DNA of 64,000 nt from Phylloscopus collybita (GCA_027886175.1 JAJNNQ010000130.1:14277501-14341500), one strand, 5' to 3'; shown: positions 12,401-25,092, counted from the first letter of the stretch. Notes: generated by a model from the letters alone, not told the origin. Translations and numbers: made by a program.

Positions 12401-15400
12401 TATCAGTGAGACTGATATTTTACAGGGAAACACAGCAGTGATTCAACCAAAAGGCTGCAGAATGCCCTTTGTGCAATCTGGTAGTTAGATCAATCTCATG
12501 GGCTGTGGCAGATGTAAAAGAAAACCACTTGGGTCTCCCACAAGGTAAGTGCTCTGACAAGTACATTTTTGCATGAAAACACAGCTTAACAACCTAAAGC
12601 AAAGCAGGGGTTACAGCTGTGTTTTGCAAGAAGCTTTATCCTCTTGACTAGATACATGGCTTCATATATTTACAAATTAAGTATATCTGTTAGATCAACC
12701 CTTTGAGGAGTGACAGTTTGATTTCTCTTTTGTAAATCCTGATTGATTTCATGTAAGCTAGGCTTTGACCTGCTTCTCCTTGTAAAGACTGTGGCTGTTG
12801 TCAGACCCTGATGGTCTGTAGCTGTGCAAAAGACTGCAGGGAGTTGAAGATCCTCGATTTATGTTGATGCAATTAAAGTGACGGAGAGCAACAGCCAAAG
12901 CTTCCCCTTTCTGCTGTGTCCTCTGTGCCTTTGAGGATGTTACCAGAGGATTAGCTCAGTCCTTGCATCTCTGCTTCCTGAGCTGAGATGCTTATGAGGT
13001 TTTACTCCAGTTACCGAGGTATTTGCAAAGCAAAAGAAATTGCACCTGAAAATGTTAATGTGCAATCTGGTTGCCAAACATGTGTGCATTTGAAAAGATA
13101 TTAATTTGGCTTGCTCTGCCTACCATTCCTATGCTGTGGCTTTGCTTTCCTCCCTATGGTATTTAAACTGTGCTTCCCACAGCAGATTACTCCCAGCACA
13201 CCCCATGCAAGGATACATAGGGAAGAGATGTAGATGATCTAATGGAGATCCATCATTATTGAATAAATAATTTAAACTATTAGGGATTGTACTCCCTAAG
13301 TATTGAGCAACTGGTGCTGCCTGGAGCTATGTTGTTACATGGTTTTTCATCAGATTTCAATTTTCAAATCTTTAAGTATTTCTTAGAGGAGATATGGATC
13401 CCATGGAGCAAATTCAAACCGATTGACAACATCTGTCTTGTGATTGAGTATTTTATAATCAAGGGGACAGCAAATCTTAGGTTCAGTCACAGAAGTGAAG
13501 AAGAAAGAGAAGTCAACCAGGTCCTAACAGATCTGCCCTACTGTGCTGTAGTTGGCTTTACTGTTCCTTATGCAGCCTCACCCTGATGGGTTTATTATTT
13601 TGCACAGACAAAAGTTATTTGCTTTCCTGTGTAAAGGAATATTATAATAATCACTATTGAAAGTCTGTCCAAAACCTCTTTCTTACAGAAAATGGCTCAG
13701 TCAAGCCATTAATTCAGTAGCTATTTTCTACAACACATCTGAGGCTTTTCTGTTCCTTCGAATATGAATATTAAATAGAGGTTACCACCATTTGGCAATT
13801 GTCCCTGTAATTTTTAACAGCTTTATGAAACAGGTTTCCAAGACTAGAAATTCCTAACTGGAAAAATAATAGATTCTGTAGCTGGCAGCTATTTCAGGTG
13901 ATATAATGTGCATGTAAGCAAATACAATATTTCTCTGAATGTGCTGGCTTTCGACCTGAATAATGTATGCAGCACTTTTAGATTCCAGCCCCATGCTAAA
14001 AGGGGGTACCAGGGAGGGTTATGTCTTGTGGCTGGTTTACATTTAAGTGTTCTTTTAAACCTGATGATAAATCCTTTATTCTGTTGTAAATCAGAATTAA
14101 GTTGAAGACAGTGAAGTTTCAGGCAAATAAGCTGGGAATTTGGGCAATCTCAATCCAGCAGCCTCAACACTGATGATGTCAGGTTTAAGTTCTCCCACGA
14201 CTCTCAGGAACAGCTCCAGGTCAGTGTTTTAAGTGGTAAATGGACAACACAATCATACTCCTCACCTTGTATTTCTTTATTTAACCTGTGTTTCTATTCT
14301 TGGTTACTTTGGCTCCTTTTCTTCACAGAATAAATACTCACATTCATGAATGTAACACTTTTAAACTTATATGATTCTGTAGTGAGAATATAACTAATGC
14401 ATGTTCTTCCATGAGGATATGGGAAATAAAAAGTAAGAGGAAAAAAGACTTTTTTATGATATCTTGAAATGGGAAAATAAGGTAAATGAATGTCACTGCA
14501 TAATTCCATGAGTTTTTTGTCTAAAATAATGTATGGATTATTATAAATATAACAAAAAGTCAGACTTACGCGACTGATGCTTAACAGATGTTGAGAAAAA
14601 CCTGACAAACAAAGGCTTTGGCTGCATTTACACATGGCCAACAATGTGGTAGAGTTGCCTCATTGAACCAAACAGGACTTCTCAGATCTATGAAGTTGTT
14701 TAGATTAATACATTATGTTGTAATATCCATATTTTGTTATTAATTTGTCAATACTTTTTCTTTTGTTTCTTTTTTTTTTTTAAGAAAAGGAGAGGTCATG
14801 CTGTTGCAATAATTATGGTTAACTTAAAGCAAAAATGCTCATCAAAATATTTTCTCATTTGAAATAGGATGAGGAGTTGTGTGGAAGCGTTTTGCTTAAG
14901 TATGCACACAAATTCAGGACAGAAAGTGAGCTTGTAAACAGGAAATTCTCTTTTGCAGGCTGCAGTGCCAAACACATCTTGATACATACAGAAACAATCA
15001 TAAAATGCTTTTTGTTTACAGAACTATTATTGCTCTAATAAAAAGATTAAATTTGGAAGAGCTGACCGCTAGTTAGTGCAGAGGACATCAGGCAAGTGAC
15101 CTCATGAGCACTGGAGTGTGTTGGGAATCTTTAGCTTGGTGCATGCATATCTGAAATAAAACTGTACTTTGAGTGAGGTTGGTCCTTTTTTAATTATACT
15201 TAAGATAATATTTGAATTAATGTCTGAAACAGAATCTGATTCAGGTAATTCACAAGATATCTAAAAAAAAAAAAGTCTCTGTAGGAGTTTTCACCTTTTA
15301 CTTTCTTTAACTAACATAATGTATTCAGCTGGGAGGTTTTCTTCTGTCATTGTTTATTCTTTCTTGACCTAAAACTTATGCCAAAACAAGATTTTCATGC

Positions 15401-16380
15401 CAGATAATGTTAATATTTACCCTGCCTAGGAGCTCTTTCTTTCAAATAAGGTAATTTCCATGTGTGCTGCCCAGCAGGGTGTTTCAGATGAAGAATTGAT
15501 ATGATGTTGGGTATTTAATTTGAAGGTTCATATAACAGGTTTGCTATCCTTGCAGTTTTGTTAGTATCTGGAAGAAAAGTTTTGACATCTGTAATTGTCC
15601 ACCCACCACTGAAACAGTCAGACATGGTTTATAATTATATGGAGAAAGCTTATGGGCTCAGCTGCAAAATTGAGTGTCCAAAGCAAATAATGGAGACTTG
15701 GCTGCAGAACACGTTCCCCTCCTCAAATTAGACACAATCAGAGAGAGAAAAGAATAAGACTCCTGCATGAAAAAGTGCTGTGGCATTTAAGAGAATATGA
15801 TAATCTTTCTCCATTGATTATATACCAGCCTATAAAAATGAACAAGAAAAGATATTCTGCTTCTCCAATCCTATATGAAAATTAAAAAGTTATTTAGAAC
15901 CCATGCTTGCTTTCTAATTCTATGGAATTTTACAGAAAATATTTTAGAATTTTAATAAATTACCTATTCCTAAGGATTACTTCATAACAAAATTTAAAGG
16001 ACTCATGCTTTATTCTCTCTAATTAAATTCTAAATGGTTTTTCCATATGAGTCTAAAGGCTTGCTTTTCTTGAGAATCAAAGGAAAACACTGCTTTCAGG
16101 GGGAGGCACTGATTTTGGTGGTCTCTGTATATGAATTTCACGTTTCTCAGTCAGTGTAAGTTTCTGTTTTACAGGGACCTCAGGGACAAACTAAGCGAGG
16201 GAGGCTTGAGCTGTCCCTTTGAACTGTGGGGAAATGCTGTGTTAGGTTTTGTCAGTGTAGCTGCTACAGGCAGATTCAGAAATCTGCTCTCAGTGACAGT
16301 AGGTTTTGGACCACTTCTTTAAGTTGTAGCTTTGTGGATCCCTGTAATGTATAATGGGATAGGCAGGAAGTTTTAGGGCA
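9480..16380. other. Non-coding unique sequence, includes a GC-richer block
   Basis: No gene was recognised. Imperfect TG/TA-rich runs lie at about 10130-10155, 10323-10348 and 10490-10512. The block at about 10800-11340 is GC-richer and holds the longest ORF of the window (10755-11387, plus), described separately. A T12 run lies at 14770-14781. Elsewhere the sequence is AT-rich with only short ORFs. Confidence 0.55.
10755..11387 (+). other. 210-codon ORF, probably non-coding
   Basis: This is the longest ORF in the window. The translation is rich in Ser, Leu, Pro and Ala and shows no domain, signal peptide or repeat that I recognise. Two further ORFs (11075-11335 and 11125-11319) are open on the same strand in overlapping frames. 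That points to a general shortage of stop codons in a GC-richer block rather than selection on one frame. There is no evident promoter, Kozak context or splice structure. It could be part of a long non-coding RNA, but chance is the simplest reading. Confidence 0.15.
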
Positions 16381-16418
16381 ATCATATGATATTATAATAC
16401 ATAATATGGTCATAATAT

Positions 16419-16466
16419 GATATTATAAATGACGTTATAAATGATATTGTAAATGACATTATAAGT
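16419..16466. repeat. 12-bp tandem repeat, four copies
   Basis: Four adjoining 12-bp units at 16419-16430, 16431-16442, 16443-16454 and 16455-16466 follow the pattern GAYRTTRTAARW with one to three differences each. The stretch before it (about 16384-16418) is made of related AT-rich words such as ATGATATTATAA and CATAATATG, so the array may be older and longer than the four clear copies. Confidence 0.8.
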
Positions 16467-19041
16467 GTTTTGGTAGTGTTCTTAATTATGTGGGGTCTGA
16501 ACATATATATGTTTATTGCTAAATCCAATACTTGCTGGTAAAAGGTACATGAGAACAGAAAGCTTGTTTTCTCTTAGAAAGTAATATACTTTTATCTGCT
16601 TTTCTGGGATCAAAATGTACTTTTAATTAGAATTTCCCAGCAACCTCAACTGCTGCTTGCCCGTGCTCAGCTGAGCACTATTGTCACGCATGACAACAAT
16701 TTTCCATTCTTCCCTTTACCTAAGTTTGTGAACTAATATCTTGTGAAGATGATTTTCCTTTCTGGCTTTGCAGATCTGGCATTTCTTCATTGTAAGAACC
16801 CAGTCTTACTCACTTGTAGCACACAGTAGCTGTACCCTGTGAAAAATTTTCTTTGGTTATTCTAACATGCAGTTATGTATGGTAATTGGAGCTTGTAGAA
16901 ATTTATACAGGGGAATATGTGTAAGTCTGTGTCTGGAGCTGAGGGTACATTAGTCTGTGTAAAACCTCAGCTGAATAAAGACGAAGTTTCCAACTTTGTA
17001 AACTAAATAAGCACTTCTCTGAGTCCCAGTTTCCCATAGTTTTTATTGTGTATACATAGCAGGATGTCTCAGACAGCTTGTCATGTGGAGGGAGGTTTCA
17101 TGTGATGGGTGAGTTCATCACATGATACTCATTTACATGTTCCCTTTTCTTTTTTTTTTTTTTTTTTAGGCCAAGATTGAGCCACTGTTGCAAATTGAGC
17201 TTTTGGAAGACAGCAGCAGTGACAATATTCATATAAATTAACTCCATTAAAAAAGGGAACCTTTTGTGGTGGTTCACTGATTGTTGCAATGTCACACTGC
17301 TGCCTCTCTGCAATCTTCCAGAAAAGCCTTAGCAATAGCTAAGCATCATTTCTGACAGACCAGCGAGGTTTGGGACTCCTTGGAAACTCACAGGGGTTGG
17401 TTTGATGGAGGGATTTTCCACATCAGACTCCCTGGGGTATCTGTGCTTTCAAAGATAAGAGTTTCACTTCACAGCCTGCCAGGCAGGGATGTCTGCTGCA
17501 CTTCTCTCTTCGGAGAAAGGAGCACAACTTGCTCCCTGATGTTAGTGAAACCTGCCAGAGCCCATCTCCTCCCTGTACTGCTTAGGCAGCATCTCTGCTG
17601 GATTCAGTGGCCCTTTGTGTCTCTTGTAAAGCTTTTCAATACAGGAGTCAGTTTGGGTTTCAGTTGGAGGAAAGATTTTCCATGCAGCCCCTCAAATCCA
17701 CAGCTGACCTGCCTCAGGCTGACACTGTAAGTTGTTGCCTCCAAACCTATAAGCATTTACATGAAAACTTTGTTGAATTCTGTGAAGAAACCCAAAGCCA
17801 AAATACATGGAACACACAAAGCCAGTTTGCCTGCAGCAAAAGAAATTCTGTTCTCCATTCCCTCTTGTCGAGGCAGGGCATGGGAAAAGAGGCTTGTAAT
17901 TCTGAAAGACTTCTGACAGAAGTTTGCTTGGTGAAAAGTCATCAAGAAGAACTTTTATTGCAATCAGAGGCAAGGATTTATGTCAGAATAAGTCTATACA
18001 GGATAAATCTCTCTATCCTAAAATGACTGCTTGGAAACAAGGTATGATTATCTCTATCAGATGCTAGGCACTGAGAGCAGGGAATTGGGTTCTGGCCAAG
18101 AGGTACCTGAACAGAGGCTTCAGTCATACTTGAAGATGTTGGTGGGTTTTGGTATTTTACCCCCTAAACTTTGTATTATACTGATGGCATTAATGGGAGC
18201 CTGGCTGATAATATCTAAAATGGGGGTCCCTGGAACACCCCACTTTCCTGGAGGACAGCAGCTCCTTTTTCCCAGTGGTCTTTATCCCCTGGTTTCCAGT
18301 ACAAAGGAGCCTTGGATGAAGGGTTATAGGGAGTGAGGTATCCTGTTCTCCACCATTCCCACAGCCTTGGGACAGCAAAGACTCTGTGCACCATGAAGAA
18401 ATAGCAGGGTTGCTGCTTGCAGACAGCTGCTGCTACTGGTCACACCTGGAATCTCCACTATTCAGAATTTCATCCCAGCTTTATGCTTGGATTTCTGCAG
18501 GAACTTGAGGAATTCACGTAAGAAATGTAGTGCAATGTAAAAGTAATGCTTGAACCTGACACATAAACCTGCATAATGTTCCCGTGAGCTGTAGCATGGA
18601 GGGAGATCTGTGAATCAGAGCAGATTGGAGGCTGAGCCATAAGTCATTATTGTCACATTGTGGCAGAGAAGGAACCTTGTCCTCAGAAGTATTAGAAAAA
18701 ATAACTTGTGGGCAGGCACTGCCGTGGTCAGCAACAGTAGTGTTGCTTGGCAACATGTGTTAATGTGTTAATGACCTAATTTAGGCAAAAAATGGGAAAA
18801 AAGGTAAAGGGGAGAATAAGAGAGGGAACAGTGAGGATAGAAACAGGTATAAGGTTTGGAAAGCATGATCTACGTGGAAAAACTAGAGGAGAACTTTAGG
18901 AAAGTACATTAAGGAGTAACCTGCAGGCTGTGGGCCAGGCAAAACTTTTCTGTCAGCAGTTGCCTACCCGCCTTCTGAGCCATTAACTCATGGATGAGAC
19001 CCAGGCTGTGGTACCCGTTTTCCCGTTTTTGTGTGGGGTTT

Positions 19042-19084
<43 letters not shown>

Positions 19085-19565
19085 CCAGAGTGTGCCCCAT
19101 GGAGCATTGGGGAACCTGCAAGGCAGTCATTTTTTGAGCCTTGGACATGTTGGAGGAGGTTCTTGCCGTAGATCTAATACGGTGGGGGAAGTGCCAGCAT
19201 GGTTTACCCTCAGGTGGCTGTGTGGAGCCTTGGAGCTTGTTTTGAGACAGGGGATGCTTCTGGATTAGACAAACATCTGAAATGTATTGCAGAGTGGTAT
19301 TTAGTCCTCCTTTGGAGCAAGGGAAAGGTGTCATGTAATTTTCCTGAGATCCCCAACTGATGACATTTTCCTATACTCTGTTTCATGTTTTAGGAAATGG
19401 AAAGTGAAGTGGAGAAAAAAAACAGTGAAGCACATGGAGAGTGAAAATGGGAAGGATATAAAGGGTGTGGTCAGACTCCACGAGTGTGATACATTGTTCA
19501 TATTGTTATATTAACTAATTGTTAATAAGTTGGGGTTTTTTTTATAACTCCCTCTTATCAACACT
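16467..19565. other. Non-coding sequence with simple repeats
   Basis: No gene was recognised. A T18 run at 17150-17167 is followed at once by AG and a short open frame (17170-17241), discussed as a finding. The ORFs around 17380-18336 on both strands overlap each other in several frames and match nothing known. Confidence 0.5.
19037..19084. repeat. (TTTTG)n simple repeat
   Basis: A T/G-only stretch made mainly of TTTTG units after a T-rich start. ORFs crossing it on either strand are low-complexity artefacts. Confidence 0.93.
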
Positions 19566-20098
19566 GGAGTGGCCTCATCTTGAATCCTGTGTGCAGTTTT
19601 GGGCACCACAGTATAACAAAGACATTAGGCAACTAGAGACTGGCAAAGGAAAGCCATGAGAATGGCAGAGGGTCTGGAAGGAAAGCCACATGAGGGGTGG
19701 CTGAGGCACTTGGTCTGCTCAGCCTGGAGGAGACTGAGGGGAGATGCTGTGGTTTTCAACATCCCTGTGAGGGGAAGCAGAGGAGCAGGTACAGATCGCT
19801 TCACCCTCATGACCAGGGACAGTACTCAAGGAAATGGCATGAAGTGAGCCAGGGAGGATAGGTTGGATATCAGGAAAAGGTTCTTCCCCCAGAGGGTGGT
19901 TGGGCACTGGCACAGGCTCCCCAAGGAAGGAGTCACAGCACTCAGAACTCCAGCCCAACGGAGCTGAAGAAGTGCTTGGACAATGCTCTCAGGCACAGAG
20001 TGTGACTCTTGGGGGTGTCCTATGCAGGGCCAGGAGTTGGACTCGATGATCCCCTGGGTCCCTTCCAACTCCAGATATTCTGTGGTTTGGTGATTCTT
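19566..20098 (+). mobile_element. CR1 LINE, 5'-truncated 3' end
   Basis: The left end still encodes a fragment typical of the end of the CR1 reverse-transcriptase ORF: from 19570 the frame reads WPHLESCVQFWAP before reaching a stop near 19655. The middle is homologous to the degraded end of that ORF, with stops and frameshifts. The right part has the familiar CR1 3' region, including the words GGACTCGATGATCCCCTGGG and CCCTTCCAACTCCAGATATT, and ends close to a TGATTCTT unit like the CR1 terminal octamer repeat. CR1 copies are usually 5'-truncated, as here. ORFs on both strands in this interval are remnants or shadows, not genes. No target-site duplication was found, as expected for CR1. Confidence 0.93.
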
Positions 20099-20099
20099 C

Positions 20100-22635
20100 C
20101 AAATGCATGGGCTTGTCAGATGCAAGCTAAATACCAATACAACTGTGCTGCCACCCACAGAAAATGTCACACATCTTGGCTGGGAGATGTGTAGCTGAAT
20201 GGAGTGGGAATGAAGCCTTCTGGAAATGGAGGAATAGTTATTTCTCCTTATCCAGACCTTTTTCTGATTAGTGTATAGTTCTTTCCCTTTCCTGTTCTTA
20301 TTTTCCCCCTCCGGTGCTATTTCTAAATACTGATGAGACAACACAGGGTCCAACAAGGATTCACTTAAAGCATTTTAAAACTCTCTAAATTAAAATATTT
20401 TGGTAGAAGTCATAGGTCAGATTGCTTTTATTCTAGTGAGAGGTCTTGCTAGTACCTCTGTGCAACTGTGTGGTTTGGAGATCTCTCTGCTGGTTCTTTT
20501 CTAATTAAATGGTGAGCTGCTGCCTGCTTTCTGGCCTTCGAGCCTTTTACTACCTGAATCTGGAGAACAGGCTGTAAAACATTAAATATGGGAAAGCTGG
20601 GAAATGTAACACACTATAAATGTATGAAGGTAGGAGCTCAAATATGTGTGGACATAAAGATTTTATTTCTTTACATAAGGTTTAAATGAAGAGTCTGCAG
20701 TATAAATCTCTGCTTTCAAAGTGAACTATCACTTTTCAGAGAGAAAGAAAGCAAGAATGACTACTAAGAAATAAAATATTACACATCTAGGAAGCATCAA
20801 GGCAAGCTTTATAAGACCATCTATATATGCAAGTAAATTAAGACCCCCAACCTGCCCCCCAAATATATCATAGGACTTTTTTTTTCTTTTTTAATCTGCA
20901 ACTTGGAATTGTATAATTTTGTCTTTTTTTATTTGGTGAATAAGACATGCAAAAGCCACCATTATGCAATGAAACTGTCAGGAGACAGCTGGGAGGTCTT
21001 CATTTAATGCCCATTATGCCCCATATTTGATATCTGTATCAGGCTCCTAATGGGTGGTAGGCGGAGGTGGAGGATGATGGTAGTTTGGAGGAAACAAGCT
21101 GTAGCGGCTCCCTGGAAATCACTGTGGGGATAGGGAGGAGGTGGTGTTTTTATAAGCAGAACAACTGAAAAGTATTCCTTAAAACCTAACATATTTATAT
21201 AAGCAGAATTTCTGAATGCGCAGAGAAAACAGTTTTAACACTTACAAATGAAAACTGAGAAATCTAAATGTTTTAGATCGTCAGGCTAAATCTTGTTTGA
21301 TTTTTCTCAGGTTTTTTGTCCAGCTGGATCAATCACATTACTGACTTTTTAAACAGAACTCTCCATTATGAGCTATGTGATTTCTGAAAGTAATTTTTCT
21401 CAGCTGGTTATTGAAGCAGTGGGATCAGCAGCACTCACCAATATGACTGCTCTGGATATTTGTTGTGCAGGTGGACCTTAGAGGAAATCTGGTTCCTTCT
21501 AAACCTGGAACAATGGAGCACGCATCAGCTGATTATATGAGGCCTTTAGACTCTCATGCTCCATTGCTGTACATTGATATATTTCAGCTTGACTTGTCCG
21601 TGTTCGGTTGTGTGGCAATATTTTCATCTTGTGTACTCAAACAATATTAAGTCCATTGAAAAGCCACCCCAGTTGAAATTGCAGTAAAATTCATGTTACT
21701 GGAAGGGGATATAGTCAATTAGCCAATTATGTGTTTTGTTAAACTAATTTTTGATCTGCTTGCATCCTGTGTAGTGAAGCTTCAGAAATCTCTGTTTGGT
21801 CCAGGGTATGTAGAACAAAAACCATCATTGTGTTACTGAAATGATGAACCCCAGGCGAGGAAGAAACAAGCGTTACGCTGAAGCAAGTTATTATTCAGAG
21901 GAAACACGATGCTATCATACTTCATATGAAAAACCTCTCATGGCTGGGGGACGGCAGCTTTTCCTTCTCCCAGCAAGTCTGAAGTTAGTTTTGGCTTGAG
22001 GTGGAGGCAGAGGGTTGAGTGTCTCCCAAAGACATTTTCTAGCTTCATATTTCTCAGTCAGCAGTCTGAAATGGATGATTGCACTGAGGTGGGCTTCTGC
22101 ACAGCGTTGATGCTCTGGGTTGTTGGCATAGGGTGGATCTTGAAAAAGGAGCCTGCATCTCATAAAGATCCTATTGATAAAATGTGTATAAATTACCTCT
22201 GCATCTAGCTGTTATTGGTATTCTGGGGCATATTAACTGCATGTAAATTATTGCATAGGAAAGACCTAGAAAATTTATTTGACTTCAATGACCTCCTTAG
22301 AGAATGGGCTGTGTAATTTTCTGAATAACTTTTTTTTTTTTTTTTTCTTTCTTCTTCTCTTCTTCTTCTTCTTCCCAATATACCTTTATGAGTTTCCCTG
22401 TTAGGAGCACTCTGATATAGGTTTACTTGATTTTGGCCCTTGCCATGAGCTTGTAAATTACTTTCAGCCACATATGGGACTGTGTGATACCTCCCAGAAG
22501 TCTAGAGCGTAAAAGAAATGAAGATAAAGTCTGGGCTGTGGTATTAGGCTATGGCTATTAAATTTATTGCTCTTGTATGTTATCAGCCTGCTTCTTGGGT
22601 TCTGCCCCTTCTCCCACTCTACCTTTTACTTGTAC
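20100..22635. other. Non-coding unique sequence
   Basis: No gene was recognised. A segment at about 21850-22170 has more CpGs than its surroundings and an 82-codon minus-strand ORF (21915-22163) of unknown nature, treated under findings. A pyrimidine microsatellite lies at 22330-22374. Confidence 0.5.
22330..22374. repeat. Poly-T / (TTC)n pyrimidine tract
   Basis: A run of about 17 T followed by C/T-only sequence that becomes TCT/TTC triplets. The strand is wholly pyrimidine, so intramolecular triplex formation is possible in principle. Confidence 0.9.
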
Positions 22636-22720
22636 AGCTGAAATATCAGGGTCTCTCTGATACCTTGGGAAGGCTGACCTGGAACAGAGACTAGACAGAG
22701 CTAAGAGAATAAAGTAGGTA

Positions 22721-22726
22721 TTTATT
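22721..22726 (-). promoter_or_regulatory. LTR polyadenylation signal AATAAA
   Basis: TTTATT on the plus strand reads AATAAA on the minus strand. It lies about 100 bp downstream of the LTR's TATA-like box, as expected at the end of an R region. It was inherited from the element, and present activity is unknown. Confidence 0.55.
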
Positions 22727-22825
22727 AAAAGGCCTTTCAGGGTACACCTTGGCCAGGACAAGAGCCTGGCCAGGGCTACACCCAAGATGGTCACAAAATG
22801 GACAACGGGGTCACGAGGTCTCACA

Positions 22826-22833
22826 CTTTTATG
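22826..22833 (-). promoter_or_regulatory. LTR TATA-like box
   Basis: The minus strand reads CATAAAAG within the probable LTR, at a suitable distance upstream of the AATAAA at 22721-22726. It could have been an antisense promoter relative to the window. Activity is inference. Confidence 0.45.
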
Positions 22834-23873
22834 TTTTGGTCCATTTGCATGTTGGGGTTTAATTGTCCAGCTACAGCTTCAGATTATGAGGTCCCATCCT
22901 TCATGTTGTCTCTCTTGAGTCCACCATTGTTTGTGCTTTTGGGTGTGAAAGTTGCACTCATTGTCCTTGGTCTCCAGCAGGAAAAGGATTTGTTTTGTCT
23001 CCCTACTCTGTGAAGAGAACTGACTGACACTTAATATGAGGCTCAGAACTGCACTCCTAGGCAGCACAGAGTCTGAAAAACATGAAAGCTGAAACTGAAG
23101 TCATCATCTCAAATCCTTGTTAATTTGGACCCACACCCTCAGTTCTGGGACGGGGGGGCTGACACGGCTGAGTTAGCCCAGGTACTCAGAGGAGCCAGCA
23201 GTGCCACTGTGATGTTTTGTGCGACATCTCCTAAGCAGCTCAGACACTCTTAATCATACTGTGGCACAACTTGCCCTTGCATTTCCTAAATCACTGTAAT
23301 TGCCAGAGGCTTTTCAAAATTGAGTCTTCATGGAGAGCTTATCACAAGCAGCTGAAAGAAACGTATGACCGCAATGTCTGCTCCTGTGCGTGCCACTGAA
23401 GCTCTTTTAATGCAATGTCATAGGCAAATAATGAAGTCTGTGGATGTTAATTATGTTTTAATAATACAATTGTTTTTCTTCTCCATTAACTTTGCCTTCA
23501 CAGAAGAAAACTCTCTCTTTCTCTAAAAGGACCATTCTCCTATGGTTGATTTATTGGTAGAGCAATTATGCAAAGTGAATAAATGTTCCACTACTGTGAT
23601 ATGATCACACATATGCCACCACCATTAACTGAAATTTATTCCTTGCTTTGAAGGCCTATACAGTGCAATAGTAGGTGTGAGCTGAAATAATCTTTTCAGG
23701 TTCTGCTAAAGCTGAGATAAGGAGTGTAACCAGGACAGTACTGACACGGTGACGCTGCTGTTGGAGTCCCGTTCTCAGAGACAAGTCACTAGATGGCAGC
23801 GATACACAGCAAAGCTGCCTTCTGTTCTTTGCTCCTCAGTTTGCTCGTCGGAAAACTTGCAGCAGTTTGAAAG

Positions 23874-23913
23874 GAAAAAAACCCAAAACAAAACAACAAA
23901 ACCAAATCAAAAC
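23874..23913. repeat. A/C-rich simple repeat
   Basis: Almost only A and C on the plus strand (AAAACA, CAACAAAACC-type words), with one T. It belongs to a set of strand-asymmetric tracts that recur through the window. Confidence 0.85.
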
Positions 23914-25092
23914 TCCCGTCTCTGCATGAACTTAAAATTACACATTTTAAATTCAAACTATTGTGGTGATTTTTTTTTTTCCTTAATAGCTTTGACTACA
24001 GAGAGAGGACACATTCTTACTGGAGAACACAACATAGAACAGTCACAAGTTACCTTTGTGAAAGGTTTGTGTTTGGAAATGTTTGGAAATAATGCAAAAA
24101 AACCTTTCATTTTTTTTCCAGCATGCACCCTAATTGGCTCAAATGCTTGCTGCTGAAGCAGCCATGAGTCTAGTGGTGGGTAGGATGCAATTACATGGCA
24201 GTGCACAGGACCTTAAGTGCTCTGGGTAAATTTGGATTTGCAGGGTAACTGACAAATGCTGTGGCAAAGTCCCAGAAATGTGCTCGAAGCATCTCTCTCT
24301 CAGAGTATGCTGACTTTTGCCTGTTTCTCCATTTTCTCTGCAGTGTATTTGAGCTTTCACTTGATTTGCACAAACCCTTCTTTTCTGGGTTATTTGCATT
24401 GTGATAGACTAAGTGCAAAGGTTTTCTTCCTCCTACTGCATTCCTCTGAAGATCTTGAGTTCCAACACATTTCCCTTGCAAATGGAGCAACTCTGTACAT
24501 CCTTAATATAAAATAAGTTGCTTTCTCCCAGAAAACGATAGGAAGAAAGCAAAAATGGTAAGTTTCCAAGAGAAATCAAAGTGGGCTTGTCTTATAAAGT
24601 AATTCATGGTGAAAGTGCAGACTAAGGTGTCTGCAGAAGTTTAAGAAATTACCCCCACAGCTCTGCTTCACCCTTCTGTTAGAGACAGCCATCCCTGGAG
24701 CACAGATAAAGCCATGTCCAGGGCTCAGCTACCTCACTGCTCCAAATTGATGTAAATGGCACCTCAGGAAGATCAGTCCCAGTCCTAGTAATGGTAACTG
24801 GGAGGCAGTTTTCATTTTAGTGATTCAGTTCTGGACCTGACCCTCGCTGAGACACTAACTGACATTCTCATTTTATTGTTTTATTTTTACCCAAGGTTTG
24901 TCATTTATATCCATAAGGTACCTGGAGTTCTCTTTTTGTTTTCATGTAATCTGTATATGTGAGAAGTAGGCAAAGAGTTCCATTTGTGGAAATACACATT
25001 ATAGTTGAGCAGTGACTCAGCGACTCAGCTTACCTAGGGGGTCTCCTTTCCAGATTTTCATGAAACTCCTTTTCAAGGACAAAACCAAAACC

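Larger units (their letters stand above)
22658..23082 (-). mobile_element. Probable endogenous-retrovirus solo LTR, antisense
   Basis: Read on the minus strand this has LTR architecture. It starts TGTTTTTCAGACTC, has a U3-like stretch, a TATA-like CATAAAAG, an AATAAA about 100 bp downstream, and a U5-like stretch ending CCAAGGTATCA, so the ends are TG...CA. The general sequence looks like a common avian LTR, but I cannot name the family. No gag, pol or env remnant flanks it, which fits a solo LTR. The exact ends are tentative: no short duplication abuts TG/CA, although the 8-mer AGCTGAAA occurs just outside at 22636-22643 and 23087-23094. Confidence 0.72.

Noticed and set aside
18909..19334. 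141-codon minus-strand ORF
   Set aside because: Contains a Lys/Thr/Gln run from the TTTTG repeat, overlaps a plus-strand ORF and has no recognisable domain.
22636..23094. AGCTGAAA direct repeats as the LTR target-site duplication
   Set aside because: The repeats do not abut the TG/CA ends and are longer than usual retroviral duplications, so this is unproven.
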